NCBI GenBank assembly: GCA_000226015.1
Contig: JH154390.1
Coordinates: 173,125 to 233,541, forward strand
DNA: 60,417 nucleotides
Reading direction: 5' to 3'
From: Mnemiopsis leidyi
Taxonomy: Eukaryota > Ctenophora > Tentaculata > Lobata > Bolinopsidae
The stretch's first letter is position 1. The number at the start of each line of letters is the position of its first letter. Position numbers and translations under genes: made by a program. Under the pieces are notes generated by a model that had not been told where the DNA came from, did no database searches, and saw nothing but the letters and a program-made list of their open reading frames with translations. Positions 25,030 through 37,300 of this stretch are shown in pieces.

Positions 25030-25506
25030 AGGGTCATATAGTTTGGTGAGTGGGGCAATTGGCGCCAATGGATCCACTCAATGGAACAAATGGATGTTCC
25101 ATTGCGGTGCCAATGGCGACGAAGTCAGTGGTGCCAATGGTAATCCCAATCGCCATTGGCGCCAATGGTTGTGTTCCATTTATGGCGCCAATAGCGATCG
25201 ACATTGGCGACCAACGGAACCAATGACGACAATGGAGCCAATGGCGATACATTGGTTACAATGGTGACAGTAGCGCCAATGGCGACAGTTGTCCCATAAA
25301 CAAAAATAAATAAATTTAATTTGTGACAATGGTGATTCATTATCATTGGCGACAATGGAGCCAATCAGAAAATAATAATACTGGTAGTGGTACATTTGCA
25401 ATGGCAACAGACACAGTGGTGACAGCATGGCGCATATGGCGACAAAGGTGCCACTGTCGCCATTGTCATGGCGCCAATTGCCCGACTCACCAAACTATCC
25501 GACCCT
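25030..25506. mobile_element. MITE-like element with roughly 36-bp terminal inverted repeats
   Basis: The left end at 25030-25066 (AGGGTCATATAGTTTGGTGA, then GTGGGGCAATTGGCGC) is the near-perfect inverse of the right end at 25471-25506. Differences are a few bases (CATA against CGGA, and GTGGG against GTCGG). The 400-bp interior is filled with degenerate CCAATGGCGACAATGG-type units on both strands, so the element could fold extensively. There is no ORF worth calling, so it is non-autonomous. A target duplication is not certain (ATA-rich flanks). Confidence 0.75.
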
Positions 25507-26407
25507 TTTATACCCAATAAACTATAATTTAATATAATTCTTTTAATTTTTTTATCTTGAAAATATGACTCAATCTTTGAACACAGCGATTGATCACATT
25601 GTTGAGTTTTTCATCAAGATCATAAGAATGCACACATAATGCCCAGAATAAGGTTTTTTAATTTTGCTATTCTGTATCTCGTTCATTATCAATTAAATTT
25701 TAATCGTGATTCATGTTCATAATCATATGGTCACAACTTGACTCACAAGATTACCGGGTCCACACGTAATTATGAGACGCAGAGAAGTGAGCATGAGCGA
25801 AGTGTAGAACAACCTAATTACAAATAAACCCACTTTTTGTATGTATAAAAACAATTAATTGAGTCTTATTGTTTAAACAACTGGATTAAGTTTGATAAAA
25901 GGTTTCAGACTTTTCGACTTCAGGTTAGAATCCAATTAACTATTTAGTCAGTACTCTGTAACCTTAGTCTCAATCTTTGGCTTTCATAAAGTAAGTTTTA
26001 GGTACATGTAATAACAAACAATTCATAATCCGTATAGCGAAGCTTGTTAAATCGATGCAACAAAAGTCTTCACTACAAAATGCAAACACAAGCAGTTACA
26101 AACACAAAAAGTGGACACTCCGATGACATTGTGATCAAAACATTTCCTAATAGTAATATAATGCAAATTTCACGGGTCTGTAGAAATTGAAGTATGACAA
26201 CTGATCCAACATTGTCTGACTTTATCCGACCCTCGTTCCAAACGAATAATGAATAAAATGTCGGGAGGGCGGCGTGCAGCTGTAGGTACAAATCAAACTC
26301 TGAAAACAATCCTATTGTGTTTTACTCTATACTCTATACTCTATATTCCATGATACAATTCTCATAAAAACATGCCCAGAATTAGAATTCTACATCAAAT
26401 TCTAAAT
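25507..26407. other. intergenic between the two GPCRs, part 2
   Basis: About 900 bp of AT-rich sequence carrying the 3' side of GPCR 2. An imperfect (TACTCTA)n run lies near 26325-26345. No gene seen. Confidence 0.45.
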
Positions 26408-27789
26408 CTACCTACTGCTGCACCTCGTGGGTAAAGGACTAAGGAGGTAAAGACGTCGATCAGCAGGTGGGGTTCCTCTCAGAGACCTCGTATCTGTCAG
26501 TGTCAGGCGGTGAATATCTTCCCTCCTCAACCCGGGGTAAGGTGACCTCTGTGTGAGTTGTAAATGTACATCCTCTGCTTGGACTTCTCTGCACTTCTCT
26601 CGACACAGCCTTTGTAAGTGCTGCCAGAGGAAGTGACGAAACTTTTTACAGATGGTGGTGTAGATTATGGGGTTCCCGTACGTACCCACGAAGTAAATAT
26701 ACCTGCCTCTCTCCAGGAAGGTGGGAATGTTTTCTTCTCCGATAATTGCAGATAGGACAAAACGTATCACTGTCGGAAACCAACAGACGATGAAGAAGGC
26801 AGTGAGGCAAGACGTCATCACGAGAGCTTGGTGACTGGTTTTGCACCTTATGTTGTTCTTGTTTCGCTCATCTGTACAGTCGATACAGTTGTTTGAGTTT
26901 CTTGTTTTTCGGACAACGTTCCTGACGAATAGCCACAGCCCTATGTTCAAAAGCAGGATTATCAAAAAAGGAAGAAATGTGGTCAACAAAATCACGAGTA
27001 AGTTCCAGTTTGATGTCGAAAAGTTGAATTGACATCCCCCTAACTTAGGCTGAAAGGAAACCTTAGCTTTTGAAATGTAAACGTAAGCAATGAACAGGCA
27101 AGAGTAAGCCCAAAGACCGAGACATAGATACCTCACTCTTTTCTTGTTGAGCCAAGCAATTTCCAACGGGAACTTGCATCTCGCATACCTGTGTATCGAC
27201 ACGGCAAGTATAAAGTTTATGTTGGCCAACACTGGAACTGAACAAAACATCCCGGTCACCACACACAGAGTTTCACTAAGAATCCAGCCATGGGCAAGAT
27301 GTGTAACCATCATGGGAAGCAGGTAGGTAATAATGAAGATCAGGTCAGCAGCTGCTAGCTGTTGTATGAAGTGGACTGTTGCGTAGTCCATCCCGAAAGC
27401 ATCGTATCGGACCGAGGCGTAGATCACAAACGTGTTCCCAACTAGTCCTGCCGAATAGCTGCATTGAGACTTGAGTTGAACTGTCTTAAACGATTAACTT
27501 ATAAATACATTCACTCAAAATGAAAAACATTCGTGCTAAATCACATTGCAAATGCAATTAGTGCAATTCTATTTCCACTTCTGCAGGTATAATTTGCATT
27601 TGAGAAATAATAATTATATACCTATGATTAATAAATTAGCGCGGCTGTAACTTAAAGATAGTTTGACTTTGAGATACCTATGCAGTTTCCTGTAAGCAGG
27701 AAGAAGGCGTAAAATGCACTCTCGTAAGGCACGGAGGTAACGTTGTGATATGCTGCTTCATCAAATACTGGTCCAGTATCCGCCAACAT
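26408..27789 (-). CDS. class A (rhodopsin-like) GPCR 2, two exons
   Basis: Exon 1 is 27678-27789 and exon 2 is 26408-27447, joined in phase 1 to 383 residues. The junction rebuilds TM1 as GNCIG/LVGNTFVIY, closely parallel to GNIVGLIGNSLVIF of GPCR 1, which fixes the acceptor at 27448-27449 rather than the nearer-consensus one upstream. TM2 has LAAADLIF. TM3 ends SIHRYARC (HRY, not DRY). Loop 2 has GGCQFNFS. TM6 has VCWFPTVIRF, a canonical CWxP. TM7 has GNPIIYT. The third loop is Cys/Asn-rich (NNCIDCTDERNKN) and longer than in GPCR 1. The tail is Arg/Leu-rich. The N-terminus has one sequon (HNVTS). Probable paralogue of the neighbouring receptor in the same orientation; ligand unknown. Confidence 0.88.
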
Positions 27790-28635
27790 CTCCTACTTAG
27801 AACAAAGAAATTGTTCAACTTTAATCTCATCGATGACAATTAAATTAAAATATCCAATATATAGTGTCCTTCTCTTTATCAGCATCAATTCCCTACCTTA
27901 GACTTACCCTCTTGATTGAAATTATTCTTTCTGATTCTATTCCTTTCTCGTACACTTTCTGTCTCCTAGACTTACAGTGTTTGAGAAACCTAGACTTTCT
28001 TTATTCTACACCTTTTTCCTACAATATTTTCTACCTTCTTGCTCTTATAGTTATACCCTAGATGACCTCAACTTTATGGATAACCCAAGGTCCCAAGATC
28101 TACAAACCTACAGGTGCACCCATCCGTCCAGTGGTCAGCTTTTAGTTGAACAAGTAGCCTCCTAGTCTCCTAGTCTCCTAGTCCTTTAAACCCTTGGCCC
28201 AAAACCACTCCGACTCAATGATCCTTTTGACTTCAAACAACAACTATAGACGCCTCAATCATTCCCTCCTACTCCCACCATTCCTAAAGGAAACCCCTCT
28301 ACATGTGCACCGCGACATGCGACTGTGAACTGGCTAAACCATATCCGCCATCGCCACCTTCGGTCAGGAATTCCATCTTTATTCTTCTCCCTTCTAACCT
28401 CACCTCCACTACCGTTAGAACGCAGATTACATTCTGCCCGGGCAATTCCTTCCTTGTCTTCGATGTTCCTTCTACTTGCAAGACGAAGAGGGTAGTATGG
28501 GATCTCTTCTCGTAACCGGACTCCGACTCGCTGAGATTAGCTAATTAGACCATATCAGTTGTTGAGAAAACAAACTTTTAGCTTTATCCTCATCTGATCT
28601 CCGGACCCACTTGTTCTGCTTCTACTTCGTACGCA
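27790..28635. other. intergenic; diverged repeat fringe
   Basis: About 850 bp upstream of GPCR 2, expected to hold its promoter. From about 27870 the sequence is pyrimidine-rich with degraded copies of the TCTGTCTCCTA motif that forms the array further right. Short ORFs here look non-coding. Confidence 0.45.
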
Positions 28636-29586
28636 TAGGCACTCGTCTCCTACACCTTCTCTCTCCTACACCTTCTCTCTCCTACACCTTCTCTCTCCTA
28701 CACCTTCTCTCTCCTAAACCTTCTGTCTCCTACACCTTCTGTCTCCTACACCTTCTGTCTCCTACACCTTCTGTCTCCTACACCTTCTGTCTCCTACACC
28801 TTCTGTCTCCTACACCTTCTGTCTCCTACACCTTCTCTCTCCTACACCTTCTGTCTCCTACACCTTCTGTCTNNNNNNNNNNNNNNNNNNNNNNNNNNNN
28901 NNNNNNNNNNNNNNNNNNNNNNNNNNNNNNNNNNNNNNNNNNNNNNNNNNNNNNNNNNNNNNNNNNNNNNNNNNNNNNNNNNNNNNNNNNNNNNNNNNNN
29001 NNNNNNNNNNNNNNNNNNNNNNNNNNNNNNNNNNNNNNNNNNNNNNNNNNNNNNNNNNNNNNNNNNNNNNNNNNNNNNNNNNNNNNNNNNNNNNNNNNNN
29101 NNNNNNNNNNNNNNNNNNNNNNNNNNNNNNNNNNNNNNNNNNNNNNNNNNNNNNNNNNNNNNNNNNNNNNNNNNNNNNNNNNNNNNNNNNNNNNNNNNNN
29201 NNNNNNNNNNNNNNNNNNNNNNNNNNNNNNNNNNNNNNNNNNNNNNNNNNNNNNNNNNNNNNNNNNNNNNNNNNNNNNNNNNNNNNNNNNNNNNNNNNNN
29301 NNNNNNNNNNNNNNNNNNNNNNNNNNNNNNNNNNNNNNNNNNNNNNNNNNNNNNNNNNNNNNNNNNNNNNNNNNNNNNNNNNNNNNNNNNNNNNNNNNNN
29401 NNNNNNNNNNNNNNNNNNNNNNNNNNNNNNNNNNNNNNNNNNNNNNNNNNNNNNCCTACACCTTCTGTCTCCTACACCTTCTGTCTCCTACACCTTCTGT
29501 CTCCTACACCTTCTGTCTCCTACACCTTCTGTCTCCTACACCTTCTCTCTCCTACACCTTCTGTCTCCTACACCTTCTGTCTCCTA
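28636..29586. repeat. 16-bp satellite array (CTCCTACACCTTCTGT)n
   Basis: Tandem 16-bp units, mostly CTCCTACACCTTCTGT with a TCTCT variant, on both sides of a 582-base N run. The three-unit period of 48 bp is free of stops, giving a false 16-residue-period reading frame (YTF/LLHLLSPTPS). The array is strand-asymmetric, with C/T on the plus strand. Confidence 0.95.
28873..29454. other. assembly gap (582 N) inside the 16-bp satellite
   Basis: Unresolved bases with identical repeat on both sides. The true array length is unknown. Confidence 0.98.
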
Positions 29587-31363
29587 GTTCTACAGTTCTG
29601 TCTTCTACAAAGTTAAATAAACCTTTATTTCTCCTACGCTCAGATGAAACGCAAACCTATTTTAAACTATACACGTTTCAAAAAGTCAACGGACAGCAGT
29701 TTGCAGAAATAAGATTAAGAATTTTATTTTTTGTCGAAATGTGCAACGAAGAAAAAAATTAAACCGTGCAACAGCCAATCAGCATTTGATATAAAAAACG
29801 CGTAAAACCTAATTTTATCAGCCACTGTGAAGCAAAATACGAATTCATACACAGGGCAGGTCTGTGCAGAATGTTTTTGCCGTCAGTTTCTATTAAGTGC
29901 TCTTAAATAAGAATTGACACTGAGAGAAAATTAAACCTCTTTTTTACTATTTTCTTCTAAATTTACGGACAAAATCATGAAAATCAAATTTAAGCAGCGT
30001 CGGCAATTTTGACAAAAAATTAGAATTTCGTTTTTATCTGTTCATAAGATGGAAACCACAAAAGTTACAAAATACGGTACATATTTTTTGTTAACCTTAT
30101 AATACTGGCGACGTGTGCCTACAAGTCCAATGCATTAAGTTTAACAAGTGCGGTCAATGGCGTTATAGCGGCTGACCCGACTTTCTCCTAAAACTTTTAC
30201 GGCTGTTGCAGGTTTGATATCATTGTTCCCGTCGAATTGGTAAATTAAATTCATTAAACGGCCCGTTTTGTTGCACTAGCAACTGTTGCCAGTGGCAACA
30301 GCGCAATTTAACTTTTTATTAACTCTGATTACAGCATTTAATTATATTGATATTATAATTGTATTGCTTTCATTTTCAATAATTAATGCATTTATTGTCA
30401 AAAATGATGTAACTGTTTGAAAGAAAAACTAACCTTTTTAAAGATCGTTAAAAACATTTAAATTATAGGAACTTAACATTAACAATGAAATTGAAAATGT
30501 AACCTATAAAATTATAAACTTTTTGACTCGCAGCGAAAATACATCATACGTCACAAATATACACTTACAGTAAAATTAAACTGTGAATATATCATGACAA
30601 ACAACAAACAGCTAGATATTATAAATACAGAACACTATATGACAGGAGTATACCAGTACTTCACATATTGAAACCCAACTAATGACCAAAAGGGATGATC
30701 AACTGTAGTCCTTCTTAAAGCATAACCTCTGTGATAATCTATGAGAATGAAAGATGTCTTTAACTTTAAAACCAAATGTAAATTTGTATTAGTATTACAA
30801 CCTTAATAAGCTAATGCAGCTAACAGACATCAAGTATCGATAAGACCCAAGCCTCATGCTCTATTGATTTGTTTAGTTTTCAGTTGCACACACTCTTTCC
30901 CGAATGAACGGTCATTATGATGATGAAGACGTAAACTTAAAAACATTAACCACAAAATATTCATCAAACAAATCTAGACGTATAAACCTCCACTCGAGTA
31001 AATTCAGCATGCGCTTGAAGAGTAATCTTTAGTAAAAAACAATCTATAAAACCAGAAAAAAATAATCCATTTGCGCGTATAAGCAGAACCTCGTCCCATT
31101 GATTTTCAACATCGAAATACACGCAATTAAAATTTAAAGTTGTTCCATGCGCATACGAGCTGTGTCTATTTTAACGTTTTAGTAAAACCCTAGGGTCAAA
31201 ATTGTCTCACGGAGTGCATGCCAATCTTTATCTTTTGCTCTTCTTTCTCAACTCATTTCCGTGACTCGTAGAGCTCTTGTTTGTCCTAATTCCACAAACT
31301 TAACCACAAGGCCCGTGTCAAATCTTCTCAACAGAAGACAAAATCTTCCCGCTCATCACTTGT
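29587..31363. other. intergenic, AT-rich, nothing recognised
   Basis: About 1.8 kb between the satellite and the 3' end of the semaphorin. It should contain the semaphorin 3' UTR on the minus strand. I see no ORF, domain or repeat. Confidence 0.5.
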
Positions 31364-34300
31364 TCACTTCCTCCTCTTCCTCCTCTTCTTCCTCTTAACC
31401 TTCTTGATTCTCCTTGTGTTGTTATTGTTCAGCCTCTGATAATTGTAGCAGATGTTGGCAGTCTCGAACTCCTCCAGGTAGTTGGTTACCGGTTTAGGAC
31501 AAGAGACGGTGGCGACGCAGGAGTTGTAGGTAGGACACCACCCACAGTATGGGTCACGTGACGCGACACAGGAGTTACAGTCGTTAAAACGCTTGCACTG
31601 CGAGATGGGGATCCGGAGGAGGTAGTCAGGTCCGCTGGCCAACACGTAGTTCTGAAATCAAGAGGGGTTATAAAGATAGAGTTAGAATTAGAATTAGAGT
31701 AAGAGTTAGACTTATAGTTAGATGAGATATTCAGAGATATATTACTTGTGTAAAAACAAGTGCAAAATGATTGGGCCTGCCGCAACGATGCCCCGACCTT
31801 GCCAAGTACCGGGTACCCTGCCCCAACCTTACCCAGTACCCTGCCCCAACATTACCCCGGTCTTTTACCAACTTTCCAGAGTTAGACTTAGACTTAGATA
31901 AAGAGTTGGACTAAAAGTTAAGTATGAGATGCCGCAATGGGGTGGGGGACATTGGTGATACTGTTAATACTCTAGCGTTCATTCCGATTTTGAGGGAACC
32001 GGCATGAGTATATATCTTACAAAAATTGCTTGAGATCACATTTTAACGTCCATTCTCAGGAACTCAGTAAATTCGCAGTAATCAGAGTTGATTCATTTAT
32101 ATTATTTAGATATCTCTGTAATTTTGTTACAGAGGATTAGAGCCAGAGGAATTGGAGAGCAGTTAGTGCACGATATCAATGTTCAATAATTAATTGGAAT
32201 TAGATTTAGCACGTCATCACTGATCTCTGTAAGGAACGGATCCGTAAATACTCTCTGTAAGGAACGGGTAAAATAGGTTAATAAAAAATCAGTAGGCTAT
32301 TACTAAGAGTAATACCACTTCGCCATTGAGCCGTCTTGCCATTTCACAAAATTATGGGCTTGTTGTACTTGTAGCACCCAAAGAAAGTGAGTTTGAATTT
32401 GATAAATTTGTCGAGAAGAGGCGAGCAGGCCCCAGTTCGAGAATTTCTAAGAGTCTGATATCCGAAATTACTGCCCGGACTTCGTAATTTCATTACAATA
32501 AAACTTGGCTACAAACAAGGTTTTGTCCGTGATCTATCATTGACTGCAGTGTAGACCGACATTGCCGTTATATCAGCAGGGGGTGCCGAATTTAGGAATT
32601 TGGATGAAACATGCTGATAAAGTTGAGGATGTCGCAACGCGAGATAATGAAGAAAATCATGTGTATCATCTACTGATGAGGGAATGGCTATTTTTAGTAA
32701 GTTTCCGACGGTTAAACTAACGGAGTGATCAAATTTGACAAAATTTTATCAACAGTAACAAGATTTTAAAGTTTGTTAGTAAACTACTGAACTATCTTTT
32801 GACGCAATAACTAATCAACATAGTTTACTGGTGGGTAAATGCAGTTTATTTTGAATACTGAATTAGAACGAAGGTTATGTTTCTTACTCAAAGACTTTCC
32901 CGAAAAATGTCCATTAGCCTCAGAGATTTCATCGCAGCACAGGATTTAAAACCCAAGACAACTCTTAACAGATCCCATTAAAACATTTTCTTGATCAGCC
33001 GTGATGTTTCAGGAAATTTCATCCTTTGGCGACTACGTCTGGGAGAGCGTTCCGCAATGGAGACCAGACCTCTGTCTGATCACAGACTGAGCTGGTAATT
33101 GCAGATCATGTGGCTTATTTGAGGTGCATCCAGTTTTCGGTTACGATTTATAAACGGATCCTGATTGAAGGTGCGGAAGATTTTGTGAATCGTTATTATT
33201 AGTGATTAAATCTTTAGTGGAAGTCCTGTAGGAACAAGGAGCATTAAATTGAATCCAACTAGATAGCTGCTTTAGAAAATGTGCCGTAATTTGTCTCGCA
33301 AAACTTCCTTGGAATTTTGAAAAATCTACATGCCCTCAGTAGTCGGTACTCAGTTCCCAAATTCGAGTAAGTACCCGCACTAAAGAAAACTTAGTCAAGG
33401 TTTCTTTTAAAAACTTTTCCAAGTTTAGTGATGACTTTACTTTTCGACGGTATGAGACTACAGAATTATTTATTAATTAAGTATAGTAGCTCAATGAGCT
33501 GTTTCAACATACAAAAAACTTCCGATTTGTGAATGAGTGAATCCATTTAACGAGAAAGGGTCATGGGCTTTAGCTCCTTGATTCTCTAGTATTTCACGCT
33601 AAATCAGTCGACATGCAACATATGTCATTAACTCAATGTAGAACACACGCAAAGCGTTTACCGAACTCAAGGTATATCCCATACATTTACTTGGGCCTAT
33701 ACATGGCATGGTAATCAGGTAAGTGTGGGAGTAAGAACCACTGTACAGAGCCACCTTCAAGCTGGCTCAGCAAGGTGACAGAGCGTCTAGGATACAGTGA
33801 GCTTAGAGATTACGTCACGCACCTTCCTAGAAGTAAGGACGGCCCGGAAAAAAGGCGGAATCCTCGGATGCGGTTTGATTATTGTAACGGTAGCTGCTGA
33901 TTAAATTAAATTACCCCGTTTAGATCATAGCTTCTGGAATACTCAAATATCTTTCCCTTACCGCTTTGACCGTTATCTAAGAATTATACTCATACACGAG
34001 GATGATTGTACTGAAATCTAAATTAATCGCATATTCCCCTGAGAGTAACCACGTTGTGACCTTATTTTCGGATGAGACAATTGATTATCTTACAATCTTC
34101 ACTTTGTGCAGCATGAGACAAAAGAGTTGCGACTAGATACCTGAATTGGTTTGCCCGACAATTTGACAAAATGGTCGCTCTAAAGTTCAGGTTATATCAT
34201 GCAGATCAGCCGGCCCCCCAAGTCTACCAATGTACAGTCACACAACACAGCCAATGTCTGCATGTCCTTAGTGGGCAAGTCCCTAAATCATTGTTCAGTT

Positions 34301-37300
34301 TGATCAGCGGAATTACGCTTTACTTTATGATAACTAAAACGGTAGACGCGATTACAGTCTGTGCTCTATAATCTCTGACAAATTTGGAGCCTGCAATCGG
34401 AAGACAGTAAATGGAAAAAGTTTAAAGTTGGATATAGTGTTAAGAGTTCGGTTATATCGCGGAAACGGAGGCAAAGTTCTTCAAGGTGTTAACTGATGTT
34501 GGGATTTTTAACTTCTATAAACTTTAACTATATCAATTTGATTTTCCAAGATAGCCATTAATCTTTCAACTTCTTTCAGCAACAATCACTAAAATACTAA
34601 GTATCTCAGAACTGGGCTATACCATGACAGGTAATTTTTGTTAAATGCGCAATTTAACACTCCTGGACCTCTAGTGGACCTCAGCTAGTCGTATTTTGGA
34701 CGTATTGCTTTCAGGTGAACGCTAACAAGTGCACTGACTAAAGCAGGCTGAGTTTCTGCATGTCGCGCCAAAACTTGGGAACCAGCCAAGAACTGCTCAT
34801 CCAGCAACAAGTTTAAAGTCACACACAACCTTGTTGGTTAAAGTTACAAACTTGTAGCGAGAAAACCCCCCTTGACGTAGAAACATTATATAAAATACAT
34901 GTTACATGTTAATCCTTTTTCTCAGAGTGGCTCACGTAATTTATAACGATTTAGGATTTTATAGCAGTCAGAAATACAGTTTACACAGGATTTAGTAACG
35001 GAAAAAGCCAGTTTATTATCATCGCTCGTTTTAAAACGAAAATTTTATTAGAATTTGTGATTGTCAGGGCCGGTAAACATTATTTTTAACTTGCGTAAAA
35101 TTTTATTGCATGCTTTCGGATTACAATAACTCGTAGTCGTGAGTCGCAAATAAGAGATAGGACAGAAATATATAGGCAAAAGCCTGCAACACAGTTTTTC
35201 CGATTAAGTAAAACACCTGAGAATTACAAACTACCAAGACATTCTTTCTTTGTTAATCGCAAAAATGGCGTGAGGCGGGGGAGCTACGAATAAAGGGCAA
35301 TTTGAATTACCACATCTTAATTAAATAAAATTTGTACGAATTTAGCACCGAGAAGCTTTTTTCCGAGACAATACAGGAAATAAAATTCACGGATGAATGA
35401 CTCGAGTTCGTTATAAACGTGATTTTCTGTTGTTTTTATTTGCAGTATCGGAGTTTAAACGAATCAAAACCTAATTTGGGTAACTCACTGAGGACAGCTA
35501 AATGGCCACAGTTGTCGTACCGAGACGATTACTACATTACAAATTTACTCTCATAGATCTGAAAGTCTGTGCTCATGTTTTACGTTGCCATGACAACGTA
35601 GAAACCCGGGAAATCGCTCCCTCGTCCTTCAATACCCAACAGAATACGGTCTAACTTTTAGTAAACTTTACCCAATAAAGTAACCTGTGTGCAGACTTTA
35701 GTTAACTGGAACTAGAATATTCCATTTCGTATCTATCTTGTTCAAATTAACAACGCATAATGGCTTAATACTATCACATTTGCTTTGAGAATAAAGGATT
35801 AAAGTATTCATAACTAATTAGGGGAAATAGGGGCGATATTCGTTAAAGGAGTCCCCCGTCCACACCCCCAATTCTCAAATTATCGAGTTGGGGGCGAGGT
35901 CTAAAGTGGGACTGACCTCACATATCACTTAACTTTATCTTATGATGGACGGTTTCACGACACCACTGAAATCGTTTAAGTTCGTTATCGGGCTCCTTTC
36001 AAAATACGGTCCGTCACTGATTCAATCAACGGGTGAAATATTTTTATGTTTTCCTATCAAAATGTCGTAAATATGCGACCCTAATAAATTGTTAAAAGTT
36101 TCTGGATATCTGATACACTAACAGAGTAATTGGGTGATTTTGATGAGCATTCACATGATAAAATTTGCGGTTATGCAGGAAGGGAAAAAATCAATTTTTT
36201 GAGGGGTTTTTATTTCTATCCATCACCAAAGAAGTAACACATCCTCTTTATCAAATTTACAAATACTGGACAATGAAAGTTTTATCTGTACGCTCCCTGA
36301 TTTTATTACACCTTGTTTTGAAAGGTTCGATGAGAAAAATGAAAAAAGAAATCAAATTTGATGTCCAAATATGTAAGCTTGAGCACGCGTCCTGGTTTTA
36401 ACACTCAGAAAAACTCAGAACTAACGATGATCTGACAAATACCGTCCACAGGAATCCATTGTTTAAACTGTCGAACTCGACTAACAGAATTTAATTAAAA
36501 TTTCCTACTCTAAACAATAATCCAACACTACTCACCGCATTTGGATCGACCACAATCTTTGTTATTGGATTAGTCTCTTTTCTTATTCGGAAGGAGTCCA
36601 CTTCGTAAGCTACCCCTCCGTTCACGGCCATCTTCACGAACGTCATGTCGTCTGAAAATTAGGTTTATGAGGTTCACATTTTTATTCTGCTATCGCTAAT
36701 TACAATTTATGCCGAACTCGACGGATTTAGACCTTAAGGATAATATGTTGAAAAAAACTGAGTCTTACGAACTAGACGTAGTATTTCAAAACTAGGTCAT
36801 TTTGTTAGTGTTGCTGAAGAGAACGATCAGAGATTTAGTAAAATCACTTTGGCGCTGTTTCTGCTAGACTTGCCGACATGAAGATGTGGCCTGACGCCAA
36901 ACATGAGTATTTTACTCATGCAGGCAATGTTTAGCGATGTTTAGTCCAAATTAGGATATTGTAAGTCACGTGTGAGCCACCAAGCGTGAGTGAAATTAAA
37001 TAGGTTGACGCCAGCAGTTTGGCTACTTTAAAACATGTTTTAGCCAAGGGATCACGCATCCTTGGAAATTTTTTCAAAATCGGCGTCAGGTTGCCAGGCT
37101 CCAGACCATCATGACTAGCAAGAGTTCATCGAATATTTGGAATTAAAAGCTTGCTACAAGTATTCATATCCAATTTATAAGAGACAAATACTTTACAGTG
37201 AACCAGGACTCACATTGCCCTGGCGACAGTGGACAGAAATGTCTGGACTTTCTTTTGTAATAGGAACTTACAAACTTAATAATTTATCAAGCGTTGATGG

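Noticed and set aside
25043-25520. Several overlapping ORFs rich in G, A, N, W and H
   Set aside because: They read the inverted-repeat element's simple repeats in several frames on both strands; no domain.
28611-29762. 383-residue ORF with 16-residue period
   Set aside because: It is the 16-bp satellite read in frame, and most of it is N.
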